A stretch of DNA of 14,907 bases from Baffinella frigidus (GCA_026770585.1 MU646926.1:165911-180817); one strand, 5' to 3'. Positions 1 through 7,315 are shown, counted from the stretch's first letter. The notes: generated by a model not told the origin, from the letters alone. Numbers and translations are program-made.

Positions 1-92
<92 letters not shown>

Positions 93-98
93 ATATGT
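1..98. repeat. TA microsatellite
   Basis: An almost pure TA dinucleotide run extends to about base 86, followed by GTGTGTATATGT. It matches the similar tract at the other end of the window. Such tracts are prone to slippage, so the length shown may be an assembly estimate. Confidence 0.97.
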
Positions 99-104
99 AA
101 ACGA

Positions 105-218
105 TGATTACAGCGGTGAGCGCTATACACATTGGCAAGCCACTTGACGGTGTCGAAGACCTGGGAGTTCAAGCGCTCAGAAAATGATCTATTTCGATTT
201 GTTTTCGAAGGAAGACAG
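105..218 (-). other. Possible minus-strand exon fragment, product unknown
   Basis: Between the microsatellite and the first MITE, one minus-strand frame stays open throughout and includes the protein-like stretch RLNSQVFDTVKWLANVYSAH. There is no start codon, and flanking splice sites are only weakly suggested: a CCCAG before the GTCTTC codons and a GCT/GTAATC downstream. I do not recognise a family. It could be a relic of coding sequence cut off by the adjacent MITE, or chance, since the stretch is only about 110 bases. Confidence 0.2.
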
Positions 219-429
219 CCACTCGAGGCTAGAAATGTGACTATTTTAAAAGTTTCAACTTTACAAGTCCTTCACAAGTGGACCGATGTGTCTTAATTTT
301 CATATAAATAGTCAGGCTATTTGCCCCAGCTGGGGGAATTCCCCCAGCTACGTGACCAAACCCGCCCGTGACTGGTACAAATTTTAACAACCGCACGTTT
401 AAAATACTCCCTCTTCCAGCCTCGAGTGG
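219..429 (+). mobile_element. MITE family A, copy 1
   Basis: This 211-bp element has terminal inverted repeats CCACTCGAGGCT...AGCCTCGAGTGG. Its centre is a 22-bp perfect palindrome (328-349) around GGGAATTCCC. It is the same length as the copy at 7942-8152 and shares most of its interior, including CCCGCCCGTGACTGGTACAA near the right end. The left stem is partly lost relative to that copy. There is no coding capacity and no clear target duplication. Confidence 0.85.
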
Positions 430-740
430 AGCATGGGGATGCCCGGTGCTGGCGGTGTGCAGGATGCTCCGAGGCTGTGTGGCATTGCACACATCCTGCT
501 CGGTGCGATGGGCGGCGTGAAGGCGAAGCAGCTGGCGCTGAGGCCACGCCAGGCTCTTGGGTAGGGTATTCCAGGGTCGTACTTGGAGCCATTGGGTCGT
601 TCTTGGAGCCGTTTTCTGTTAAAAATTGACTTTTGAATACCATTTTCCCTTGAAAAATGACCTTTGAATACCCCCCCCTCCAGCCCTGCGTGGGATGCAG
701 ATAGAAGGAAGAGGAGGGGGCTTCTCGCGACCGCCCGGCT
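430..740. other. No gene seen; small repeats
   Basis: I see no supported gene here. The stretch holds a short inverted repeat (GCAGGATG at 459-466 with CATCCTGC at 492-499). It also has two direct near-repeats: GGGTCGTACTTGGAGCC followed by GGGTCGTTCTTGGAGCC, and TGACTTTTGAATACC followed by TGACCTTTGAATACC. A purine-rich run lies near 705-720. Open frames across it are low-complexity and cross the neighbouring MITE. Confidence 0.5.
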
Positions 741-771
741 GTGAGCCTCGGTCGGACAGGTGACGAGCCTC
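741..771 (+). repeat. 31-bp fragment shared in inverted form with 8197-8227
   Basis: Bases 741-771 are the exact reverse complement of 8197-8227. The unit contains CCTCGGTCGGACAGG. Neither copy sits inside a recognised element here, so it is probably the visible part of another dispersed repeat. Confidence 0.75.
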
Positions 772-910
772 TTTGGTCTCGCTTGTGCGTCGGGCCTTGG
801 CCTCTGCGGCCTCTCTCCTCCCAAGCGGGGTCCCACCGGCGCCGCACAGACGAATTGAAGCCCACAACTTCCGCCGCCCTCTCTCCCTCTTTGGAGATTG
901 GCATGGTACA

Positions 911-1146
911 AACACCTTTAGGTCCTTTAGGTTCCACGAGCTCCCAACATAGGCGGACAACTGGTTTTGCAGAAAAGCCATGCTTCCTTTCAGATCGCAA
1001 ATCGGCTAAAGGTTAGTCCTCAATCGGGCGCTGAAGTCAATCCAGAGGATCTTGCTCGCACACACACCGTTAGGTCCTTCAGGTTCTTTGAGCTCCCAAC
1101 ACAGGCGGACATTGGAACTTGTTCTGCAGAAAAGCCATGCTTCCAC
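911..1146 (+). repeat. Repeat family B, copies 1 and 2
   Basis: Two copies of an approximately 80-bp unit lie at about 911-988 and 1062-1146. Each contains AGGTCCTT(T/C)AGGTTC, then GAGCTCCCAACA, AGGCGGACA and GCAGAAAAGCCATGCTTCC. Read on the minus strand, both encode a similar peptide (RLCWEL.EP.GP.G), but substitutions between copies are mostly amino-acid changing. I therefore treat this as repeat DNA rather than a gene. Confidence 0.75.
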
Positions 1147-1355
1147 CAAAAGTGTTCTTTTTGCGCAATAGTGAAAACGGAGTATGTTGACTTTGAGATC
1201 CAAAAATCGAGGGAAGTTGACGGGAATTCCCGTCAGGTACCTTTCAAGCTGTTCTAGTCACAGCAACCGAATTCAAAAATCGGTTAGGATGACTCCCGCG
1301 TGTCTTCTTCAACTCCCCGAAACGATTCGGGGACTCTTCAGCAAACCTGACACGA
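1147..1355. other. No gene seen; perfect 18-bp palindrome
   Basis: Bases 1218-1235 form a perfect palindrome, TGACGGGAATTCCCGTCA. Its GGGAATTCCC centre is identical to the centre of MITE family A. No open frame of interest is present. Confidence 0.5.
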
Positions 1356-1574
1356 ACTTTGGCACGAGCCCGCCGTTGGACTCCCTCCCACCCACCCAAG
1401 AGTCCAACGGCAGGAATAAAAACACACTGAGATTTCTCAGATATCTGAGTTGAGGCTCGGAGAGGAAGCGCTCTGTTAGGTGAGGACAAGGTCTTCAGGA
1501 AAACTTATATAAGACTTTTGGCACAAGAGCCGTTGGAATCCCTCCTACCAACCAAGAGTCTAACGGCAGGAATA
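1356..1574 (+). repeat. Pair of 60-bp direct repeats, each with a hairpin
   Basis: Bases 1356-1418 and 1514-1574 are similar direct repeats. Both contain TTGGCAC.AG, then GCCGTTGGA.TC, a pyrimidine-rich spacer and GAGTC.AACGGCAGGAATA. Within each, CCGTTGGACTC pairs with GAGTCCAACGG (1372-1411), or its slightly diverged form (1529-1567). CTCAGATATCTGAG (1435-1448) lies between them. They could belong to a decayed retroelement leader or LTR. Confidence 0.65.
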
Positions 1575-1696
1575 TGATCTGTGAAATTCAAATGACAAAC
1601 TCCGATCAGGACAACATGATGTTACCAACAAGACCTCGACAACATAAATGCACCAGCTCATCAGGCGACAAGGAATTCTACGATGATGTGATCCGA

Positions 1697-1776
1697 GAGG
1701 AAGCATGGCTTCTCTGCAGAACAAGTTCCGGTGTCCGCCTATGTTGGGAGCTCGAAGAACCTAACGGACCTAAAAG
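1697..1776 (-). repeat. Repeat family B, copy 3 (inverted)
   Basis: This unit carries the same landmarks as the copies near 950 and 1100 but in the opposite orientation: GGAAGCATGGCTTCTCTGCAG, then TGTCCGCCTATGTTGGGAGCTC and CCTAACGGACCTAAA. It shows that the family is dispersed in both orientations and is not simply a tandem array. Confidence 0.75.
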
Positions 1777-1921
1777 ACAAGACGTCTACTCCAAAGGAAC
1801 GCCACCGAAGTAGATGGAGAAAAATATATCTCTTAGAGCCAGAGGGAAGTCCAACAAACCCAAGTGTGAGTCAATAAAGTGGACCTACCAAACCTCTCCT
1901 TCGTCGTTTACTTCATCCGCG

Positions 1922-2033
1922 CCAATCTTCGGGGAGCATCCCTCGGAGACAGACTGAGCGGGGTATAAAATGGACCGATCATAGTCTGGTGATGGCACGG
2001 GTTAGGCAATAACGGCGAACCCTCTTTAATAAA
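1922..2033 (+). promoter_or_regulatory. LTR-like CCAAT, TATA and AATAAA cluster
   Basis: CCAAT lies at 1923-1927, TATAAAA at 1964-1970 and AATAAA at 2028-2033. This spacing, with a TATA box followed about 60 bases later by a polyadenylation signal, is typical of a solo or decayed retrotransposon LTR. No paired LTR or polyprotein is visible in the window. A host promoter cannot be excluded, but no gene starts downstream. Confidence 0.3.
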
Positions 2034-2040
2034 TTCAGTA

Positions 2041-2299
2041 ATCAGTAAGCGCGCGCGGGGAAAGGGCTCACTTGGGCCCCTTTAGGTCCTACGACACGCC
2101 CTTCCGTAGAAAGGATCGCCCTTCTAGATTTAATCGGAAGTTTGAAATAGAGGCAATCTTTGTTTGGTTTAGAGGGTAGCAGATCAAGAGTTGTCGATAT
2201 CCGGGAATAGTTGGGCAAAAGTGGAGGAAAACTTCTTTTTTCTTTCCGGAAGGGCCCGCCTGGATTAAGTGAAACCAACGGCGGGCAATTTTTGAAGGT
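2041..2299. other. No gene seen; 25-bp fragment repeated at 2760
   Basis: The one notable element is GACACGCC.TTCCGTAGAA at 2093-2117, which recurs at 2760-2784. In both places it lies just 3' of an AGGTCC segment of repeat family B, so it is probably part of that larger repeat. The open frames here are short and show no recognisable domain. Confidence 0.5.
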
Positions 2300-2400
2300 G
2301 TTTCCCCACTCTTCCGTAAAATCCGAGACCACTTCTGTGAACCAACTTTCAATTCTGTTTTACAAATGTGGTCTCAGATTTTACGGAGGAGTGAGGAAAC
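2300..2400. repeat. Inverted repeat, 33-bp arms
   Basis: Bases 2300-2332 and 2368-2400 pair at 30 of 33 positions around a 35-base spacer. The arms include CCGTAAAATC and GATTTTACGG. It could fold as a long hairpin or be a small MITE without preserved ends. Confidence 0.8.
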
Positions 2401-2649
2401 ATCATGTTACCGCACAAAACGCTTGCTACCCCACCCTCCTTCACGCTTTGGTGTTTTGGTGCTTTGTATTACACTCACATCGAAGGCCACGCCCACATCA
2501 CTCTTGAGGAGATGGGAACAATCTACGGATGAGCTCCCCGACCCGACCCAATGGGATCCGACCGAGCCCCTTTTCAGCCCCGCCTTTCCTATCCCTGAAG
2601 TGACCAGTAGGCCTTTTCAAGCGCCTAAACCCTAAAAACCGCGAGCGTT
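2401..2649. other. No gene seen
   Basis: A short open frame on the plus strand crosses this stretch, but it begins inside the preceding inverted repeat and has no recognisable domain. A single AAACCCTAAA (about 2627-2636) resembles one unit of plant-type telomere repeat; it is not an array. Confidence 0.4.
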
Positions 2650-2750
2650 TTAGGTCCTTTCGGTCCTTTAGTTCTTTAGGTCCTTTAGGTTCTTCGAGCT
2701 CCCAACATTTTAATCCCTCTAGGTCCTTTAGGTTTTAATTTCTCCCAACA
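2650..2750 (+). repeat. Repeat family B, copy 4, with 9-mer expansion
   Basis: The 9-mer GGTCCTTTA is reiterated imperfectly, leading into GGTTCTTCGAGCTCCCAACA and then a second shorter copy ending TCTCCCAACATA. This is the same sequence core as the copies near 950, 1100 and 1735, expanded by short tandem duplication. Confidence 0.7.
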
Positions 2751-3011
2751 TATGCCAACGACACGCCGTTCCGTAGAAGGGATCTGCAGAGAAAGCATTT
2801 TTGCTTTCGGGTCGCGTTTAGCTCTCCAGTGCAGAGGCTCGTGAAGAGGGGATACAGGGTGGCTCTGTTGGGGTGGGTGAAGGTATGCGACATCGCTCCC
2901 ATGCTCACTAACACGCACCGAACCCAAGTCAGCCTCCTTTGAGGCTCATGGTATCCCATGGTTGAAGTTTAAAACTAAAAAGGGCTCCAATTCCTTTTTA
3001 AACGAGGTCGT
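2751..3011. other. No gene seen
   Basis: After the 25-bp fragment at 2760-2784 I find no clear element. Short minus-strand open frames here lack any recognised motif. Confidence 0.4.
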
Positions 3012-3123
3012 GTTTTACAATTTGTACCAGAAACGAGTTACTTTACAAAACTTTGAGGATCAAAACTTTGAGGTTTTACAATTTGTACCAGAAACGAGTT
3101 ACTTTACAAAACTTTGAGGATCA
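3012..3123 (+). repeat. 61-bp tandem duplication upstream of the armadillo gene
   Basis: Bases 3012-3062 recur identically at 3073-3123, giving a 61-base period with a 10-base linker that itself repeats CAAAACTTTGAG. The identity implies a recent duplication. It lies just upstream of the point where homology to the armadillo repeats begins. Confidence 0.9.
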
Positions 3124-3200
3124 CCCAGATTTCGCCAGTATTTTGTTTTTGTTCCTCTAGATAGATCCTGCTCGTCACCACGCTATCCGGGGGATCCGCC

Positions 3201-4265
3201 ATGCCCCCAAGAGTTGCAGTGAACGAGGTGAACGTGGCGGCGATTGCAAGGGCAGGGGGCATCGAGGTGGTGCTGACGGGGATGAGGGCACACGGGTCGA
3301 TCGCGGGGGTGCAGGAGCAGGGCTGCTGTGCGCTTGCCAGAGTTGCAGTGAACGGGGAGAACGCGGTGGCGATTGCAAGGGCCGGGGGCATCGAGCTGGT
3401 GGTGGCGGGGATGAGGGCACACGGGTCGATCGTGGGGGTGCAGGAGAATGGCTGTCTGGCGCTTGGGAACGTTGCAGGGATCGAGGAGAACAGGACGTTG
3501 ATTTCGGAGGCAGGGGGTATCGAGGCGGTGGTGGCGGGGATGGGGGCGCACAGGTCAAGCGCGGAAGTGCAGGAGCAGGGCTGCTTTCTGCTTCGGAGCC
3601 TTGCTCGGAACGACGACTTCAAGACGGCGATTGCGAGGGCAGGAGGTATCGAGGCGGTGGTAGTGGGAATGGGGGCGCACAGGTCGATCGCGGGGGTGCA
3701 GGATCAGGGCTGCTTTGCGCTTCGGAACCTAGCTCTGAACGACGAGAGCGCGGCGGCGATTGCGCGGGCCGGAGGAATCGAGGCGGTGGTGGCGGGGATG
3801 AGGGCACACAGGTCGATCGTGGGGGTGCAGCAGTCGGGCTGCGCTGCGCTTGGGAACCTTTCATTCAAAAACGACGAGAACAAGACGGTGATTGCGAGGG
3901 CAGGGGGCATCGAGGCGGTGGTGGCTGGGATGGGGCGCCACAGGTCGATCTCGGGAGTGCAGCAGAAGGGCTGCTGGGTGCTTGCGAACCTTGCAGTGGA
4001 GGCAGTCAACAAGACGGCGATTGCAAGGGCTGGGGGCATCGAGGTGACGGTGGCGGGGATGAGGGCACACCCGAAGATCGCGGGGGTTCAGCAGACGGGG
4101 TGTAGGGCGCTTCGGAAGCTTGCATCCAACAACGACGCGAACAGGACGGCGATTGCGAGGGCAGGGGGCGTCGCGGCGGTGGTGGCGGGGATCGCGGCGC
4201 ACTCGATCGCGGGAGTGGCGAAGGAGGGCCGCTTGGCGCTCAAGATCCTTGAAATCCCGCAGTGA
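3201..4265 (+). CDS. Armadillo-type repeat protein, probably truncated
   Basis: The 354-residue product is made of eight repeats of 43-44 residues. The signature AGG motifs begin at residues 18, 61, 104, 147, 190, 234, 277 and 321. Each unit runs roughly N.TAIARAGGIEAVVAGM, then a loop with H.SI.GVQ, then GC.AL.NLA, which fits the three-helix armadillo fold. Proteins of this fold are usually scaffolds that bind other proteins; the partner is unknown. There is no signal peptide, membrane segment or catalytic motif. The frame is closed by TAG at 3162-3164, so ATG 3201 is the first possible start. Homology to the repeat begins abruptly at the fourth residue, in mid-repeat, so the N terminus looks lost. 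The stop also falls inside a repeat that continues downstream. Codon third positions are strongly G/C, unlike the flanks, which supports real coding ancestry. It may be a gene fragment or pseudogene. Confidence 0.7.
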   Translation: MPPRVAVNEVNVAAIARAGGIEVVLTGMRAHGSIAGVQEQGCCALARVAVNGENAVAIARAGGIELVVAGMRAHGSIVGVQENGCLALGNVAGIEENRTLISEAGGIEAVVAGMGAHRSSAEVQEQGCFLLRSLARNDDFKTAIARAGGIEAVVVGMGAHRSIAGVQDQGCFALRNLALNDESAAAIARAGGIEAVVAGMRAHRSIVGVQQSGCAALGNLSFKNDENKTVIARAGGIEAVVAGMGRHRSISGVQQKGCWVLANLAVEAVNKTAIARAGGIEVTVAGMRAHPKIAGVQQTGCRALRKLASNNDANRTAIARAGGVAAVVAGIAAHSIAGVAKEGRLALKILEIPQ

Positions 4266-4319
4266 TACGGACAGGCGGCGGTAGCAAGGGCAGGGGGGGT
4301 CGAGGCGGTTGGGCGGGGC
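4263..4319 (+). pseudogene. Relic of a ninth armadillo repeat after the stop
   Basis: Directly after TGA at 4263-4265, the same frame reads YGQAAVARAGGVEAV. The AGG motif falls 43 codons after the previous one, in exact register with the array. Homology then fails near 4308-4318, where one base is missing relative to the repeat consensus, and a TAG follows at 4326. The TGA therefore looks like a nonsense change inside a longer array. Confidence 0.65.
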
Positions 4320-4413
4320 TCCGTGTAGGGTGTGGGAAGTCTGGAATTTGTAAAGCAACGATGGCGACCATCACGCCTCTGCCAAGCCTTCAGTCCACCA
4401 ACCCCCACGGCTT

Positions 4414-4525
4414 GGGCAAATCGACGATTTTCGATTCGGGATTTCAAGGGGGTTGAAGTCGGAATCCTACTTCAACGGCTCCGATTCCCCTTGAAACCGG
4501 GAAATCAAAAACCGTCGATTTGCCC
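4414..4525. mobile_element. Small palindromic element, 112 bp
   Basis: GGGCAAATCGACGATTTT (4414-4431) pairs with 4508-4525, and imperfect complementarity continues inward (TTTCAAGGGG with CCCCTTGAAA). It looks like a short foldback MITE. It is the only copy in the window. Confidence 0.6.
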
Positions 4526-4541
4526 CTTTCCGGCTGTACCC

Positions 4542-4662
4542 TACAGGGGTACCTCGCTCATAAGAAACCGCCCCCCCCCTAGGCCCACCATAGGGCCCTA
4601 GACATAAGCCTACTGTAGGGTCTTAGGGTGGGGCGTTTTCTCATGAGCGAGGTACCCCTGTA
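4542..4662. mobile_element. MITE family C, copy 1
   Basis: This 121-bp near-palindrome has ends CAGGGGTACCTCGCTCAT and its complement, flanked on both sides by TA. The arm continues into AAGAAACCGCC and a C-run, and the centre carries CCTACTGTAGG (4609-4619). TA flanks and CAG termini fit the Tc1/mariner superfamily, in which TA is the duplicated target. There is no coding capacity. Confidence 0.85.
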
Positions 4663-4705
4663 TCCTTGCAGGGACATGTCGATGCGGCCAGGAGAAGCTG
4701 GGCAG

Positions 4706-4991
4706 TACAGGGGTACAGTGGACCTACCCTAACACATACCCGTCGGGGCCGGACTGATTGAGTATGTGTGGAGGGTAGGTTTGCGTTATGGTGTCCACCC
4801 TTCAGGCATACTTCCTTGCAGGGGGAAATCGGGGGCCGGCCAATGGAGTATGTGTGGAGGGTAAGTATGTGTTACGGTAGCCTGTGTTAGGGTAGGTGGA
4901 CTGTACCTCGCGTATAAGAAACAGCCTGCCCCTAGGACACTGCAGTAGGGCCTAGGGGGGGGCAGATTCTCATGAGCGAGGTACCCCTGTA
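4706..4991. mobile_element. MITE family C, copy 2, interrupted by D1
   Basis: The left end TACAGGGG (4706-4713) is separated from the rest of the element (4906-4991, starting CCTCGC) by a complete family D element. Joining the two parts at a single TA gives a family C terminus. The host copy must predate the D insertion. Confidence 0.85.
4714..4905 (+). mobile_element. MITE family D, copy 1
   Basis: This 192-bp element, counting the two flanking TA, has inverted ends CAGTGGACCTACCCTAACAC and the complement. It sits inside the left end of a family C element at that element's GGTACC. It matches 13728-13919 in inverted orientation with about eight differences by eye. CAGT ends and TA target duplication are characteristic of Tc1-type elements. 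Confidence 0.9.
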
Positions 4992-5069
4992 GGGTGAGAC
5001 CGCCATGCCCAAGGGGGGTTTTCGTGCGACACAGCCTTGGTGGGAGTGCACACACGGCGGCCGTTTTGG

Positions 5070-5465
5070 TACAGGGGTGTCTGGGCTATCCCTTAAGTGG
5101 CCATGCCGACAAATTTGAGGGCCAAGAGGTCCTAGGCAGGTCCTAGGGCCCTACGGTAGGGCGTATGAGCCTACTGGGCACTTAGGGGTTATAAGAAACC
5201 AGAACTTAAGAACACAGACCGGATTTGGGGCCCCCGTTTTCTTAAATTAGTACCAGAGGGTTGACTTAATATTGCGTTTAGTCAACCCTCTGGTACTAAC
5301 TTAAGAAAACAGACACCGACCGATGTCGGAGCATCCGTGTTCTTATCCCTTACGTGACCAGTAGGCTCATACGCCCTACGGTAGGGCCCTAGGACCTACC
5401 TAGGACCTCTTGCGGGTCAATTTTGACCGGCTGGCCACTTAAGGGATAGCCCAGATACCCCTGTA
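5070..5465. mobile_element. Palindromic element E, 396 bp
   Basis: Long inverted arms begin TACAGGGGTGTCTGGGC and end with the diverged complement at GTA 5463-5465, again TA flanked. Each arm carries CCTACGGTAGG (5150-5160 and 5375-5385). At the centre is a second tighter inverted repeat (5236-5266 with 5280-5310, one mismatch in 31, core GTACCAGAGGGTTGACT). That centre could be an independent insertion or simply the loop. Confidence 0.8.
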
Positions 5466-5747
5466 CATGTTGTAATACAAGTTTCTCTCCAAAGCTCACC
5501 CTAGCCGCCGGCGGGGTGCATAAATGTACATGGCAGCCGTGTTCTAGCTCTGCCTGAGTGTTATTCTGGCTCGTCTGCTCCTCTCCCGCGCGCGTTCTCG
5601 ACACACACGTCAACATTAGACGTGTGTCCACATTAGACGTGTGTCAACATTAGACGTGTGCACACGTCAACATTAGGCCACATGAGCACACCGCAGCACA
5701 CCGCTCGTCTGCACTCTCCCCACACCGTGAGACGAGCCCTTCAAATG
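5466..5747. repeat. Non-coding stretch with 17-bp tandem repeat
   Basis: Three consecutive 17-bp units lie at 5611-5661, consensus CAACATTAGACGTGTGT, with a partial unit at about 5667-5676. No gene is apparent in the remainder. Confidence 0.8.
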
Positions 5748-5987
5748 TACAGGGGTACCTCGCTCATAAGAAACAGCCCCCCCATAGGACCCTACAGTAG
5801 GCATATGCCTACAGGGGTACCTCGCTCATAAGAAACCGCCCCCCCCCTAAGGACCCCCCTAGGACCCTAGGCATGGTCCTACTGTAGGGTCCTAGGGGGA
5901 GGCGGTTTCTTATGAGCGAGGTACCCCTGTATGGCCCTATGGGGGTCCTAGGGGGGGGTGGTTTCTTATGAGCGAGGTACCCATGTA
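5748..5987. mobile_element. MITE family C, copy 3, interrupted by copy 4
   Basis: The outer arms (5748-5809 and 5932-5987) form one family C element of about 120 bp once the inner copy and one TA are removed. The right terminus reads CCATGTA rather than CCCTGTA. The interruption falls exactly at a TA next to ATATGCC in the centre. Confidence 0.85.
5810..5931. mobile_element. MITE family C, copy 4 (nested)
   Basis: A 122-bp family C copy with complete ends, TA flanked, inserted into the centre of another family C element. Its arms are nearly perfect and its centre carries CCTACTGTAGG (5878-5888), consistent with a younger insertion. Confidence 0.9.
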
Positions 5988-6017
5988 CGTGGCGTCTCAC
6001 CCCGCCTTCTGGACTTA

Positions 6018-6180
6018 ATAGGGTAACGGCCTGAAAATGGGGTAGTTAGGCCTACGGCATTGCCTAGGACCTCCTACCATAGGCCGAGACTTTTTTGGTT
6101 CTAGGATCCCTCGGCCTACGGTAGGAGGTCCTAGGCAATGCCGTATGCCTGACTACCCCATTTTCAGGCCGTTGGCCTAT
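6018..6180 (+). mobile_element. MITE family F, copy 1
   Basis: The 163-bp palindrome starts ATAGGGTAACGGCCTGAAAA and ends with its complement CAGGCCGTTGGCCTAT. The arms contain GCATTGCCTAGGACCTCC and CCTACGGTAGG (6115-6125), and the loop is ACTTTTTTGG. It is preceded by TTAA, as are the other three copies here. Confidence 0.85.
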
Positions 6181-6202
6181 GAGCTTGTCGCGGTCGTGTT
6201 CG

Positions 6203-6340
6203 CCGCTGTCGAGCCAACTCGGCACATATAAGACAGCCAGGACCGGGATTCCGGTCCTGGCTTTTCATTTTAAAAGTCCATTTCCTTCAGGATTCAGGTT
6301 AAAGTTTTTAAAATCGTGTCCCGTCCTCGCTCGGTAGCGG
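6203..6340 (+). repeat. Repeat family G, copy 1 (138 bp)
   Basis: It runs from CCGCTGTCG to CGGTAGCGG and is repeated in inverted orientation at 8583-8720 with few differences. It contains ATATAAGACAG, then a perfect 12-bp-arm hairpin (6235-6262, AGCCAGGACCGG with a four-base loop), then TTTTCATTTT. The ends are weakly complementary. The hairpin plus T-rich tail could mark a 3' end signal, but no transcript is evident. Confidence 0.8.
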
Positions 6341-6558
6341 ACAATGTAATAAACCTCTCTCCTCCACACACACGCGGGGAAGCCCGCCCGCCCCCTAATA
6401 TTTGAAGATAATGATAATAATAACCACTGCACACGCTCCACACGCACCCGACCACGCCAAACAATGCATCCCTGTGGTGGTCCTCTGCTCCTAGGCATAG
6501 CCCTACAGCAGGGGACCCAAGGGCGGTGCGTGTCCCTATTCGTGAGCAACCCCTCCAT
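6341..6558. other. No gene seen
   Basis: The stretch is pyrimidine-rich, with a short GATAATGATAATAATAA run near 6406-6422. A minus-strand open frame crosses it and overlaps family G, with no recognisable domain. Confidence 0.4.
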
Positions 6559-6719
6559 CCGCACAGCGGACTTCAAAGGGATTTTGAACAACCCCTAAAC
6601 GATAAGACCTAGGACCCTACGGTAGGCAACCCGTAGGGGCATAGGGGGGTTCCTTCGGATGAAGTACCGGACACTCGGGCACTAAGTGCCCGAAAATCCC
6701 TTCGTAGCCCGCTGTGTGG
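6559..6719 (+). mobile_element. MITE family H, copy 1
   Basis: A 161-bp element with ends CCGCACAGCGG and CCGCTGTGTGG. The arms carry TTCAAAGGGATTTT, matching AAAATCCCTTCG, and an internal CCTACGGTAGG (6616-6626). A sub-hairpin CGGGCACTAAGTGCCCG lies near the right end. The right end abuts the TA of a family C element. Confidence 0.85.
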
Positions 6720-6827
6720 TACAGGGGTACCTCGATTACAAGAAAACGTCACCCCCCTAGGACGACCATAGGGCCTACTGTAGGGTCCTACGGGGAGGCG
6801 TTTTCTTGTTATCGAGGTACCCCTGTA
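6720..6827. mobile_element. MITE family C, copy 5 (variant subfamily)
   Basis: This 108-bp copy has the family termini, but the arms read CTCGATTACAAG / CTTGTTATCGAG instead of CTCGCTCATAAG / CTTATGAGCGAG. Both arms changed in compatible ways, which suggests a distinct subfamily. It carries CCTACTGTAGG in its centre and is TA flanked. Confidence 0.85.
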
Positions 6828-6830
6828 TGT

Positions 6831-6884
6831 GGTTACGGGCACCCCGACAACACACCCCTGATACAGCCGTAGTACCAGCTACGC
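6831..6884 (+). repeat. Repeat family I, partial copy
   Basis: It starts GGTTACGGGCACCCCGACAA and runs through CACCCCTGATACAGCCGTAGTA to CTACGC. It resembles the start of the units at 7320 and 7440. A matching CTACGCGCGCGCGTGGGCGC fragment lies at 7124-7148, so the copy may have been split by the intervening C6 element. Confidence 0.6.
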
Positions 6885-6921
6885 AAAAGTGGCCTCTGGC
6901 CACTTTCGGGGGCTGCCACTG

Positions 6922-7043
6922 TACAGGGGTACCTCGCTCATAAGAAACTGCCCCCTTCTAGGACCTTACCGTAGGCCTATGCCTACGGTCCTATGGCCTT
7001 CCTAGGGGGGGGCGCGCTTTCTTATGAGCGAGGTACCCCTGTA
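6922..7043. mobile_element. MITE family C, copy 6
   Basis: A 122-bp copy with full TIRs and TA at each side. The arms match over about 25 bases, then a C-run and G-run. The centre has TTACCGTAGGCC and GCCTACGG, a rearranged form of the usual palindrome. Confidence 0.88.
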
Positions 7044-7148
7044 CCGAGGCGGGCCCGTCTCAAGGTTCGAAGCCTTTCGGATCACGTATCTCCAGGCTCG
7101 AGAGTAATGAAGAGGAGGAAGAAGCTACGCGCGCGCGTGGGCGCTTTT

Positions 7149-7315
7149 CTCCCCCTCCCTCCCTCCCTCCCTCCCTCCCTCTCGCTCTATCGCGCTCTCC
7201 CTCCCTCCTTCCCTCTCGCTCTATCACGCTCTCCCTCCCTCCCTCCCTCTCGCTCTATCACGCTCTCCCTCCCTCCCTCCCTCTCGCTCTATCACGCTCT
7301 CTCTCTCCCTCCCCC
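7149..7315 (+). repeat. 34-bp pyrimidine minisatellite
   Basis: CTCTAT marks recur at 7185, 7219, 7253 and 7287, an exact 34-base period. Each unit is a run of CCCT followed by CTCGCTCTATCACGCTCT. The strand is almost purely pyrimidine, so triplex (H-DNA) formation is plausible. The open frames across it are compositional artefacts. Confidence 0.95.

Noticed and set aside
317-1000. 227-codon minus-strand open frame
   Set aside because: It runs through MITE A1 and repeat family B. Its composition is arginine- and proline-rich, it has no domain, and overlapping frames of similar length exist on both strands.
2627-2636. Interstitial telomere repeat AAACCCTAAA
   Set aside because: There is only one unit; no array is present.
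3104-3622. Long minus-strand frames opposite the armadillo gene
   Set aside because: They are antisense shadows of the repetitive G/C-rich coding strand (PPPRSP and CTPAIDPCA repeats mirror the plus-strand repeat units).
6235-6272. Hairpin followed by T-rich tract resembling an intrinsic terminator
   Set aside because: Everything else indicates a eukaryotic genome, no gene ends here, and the inverted copy at 8583-8720 has a damaged hairpin.
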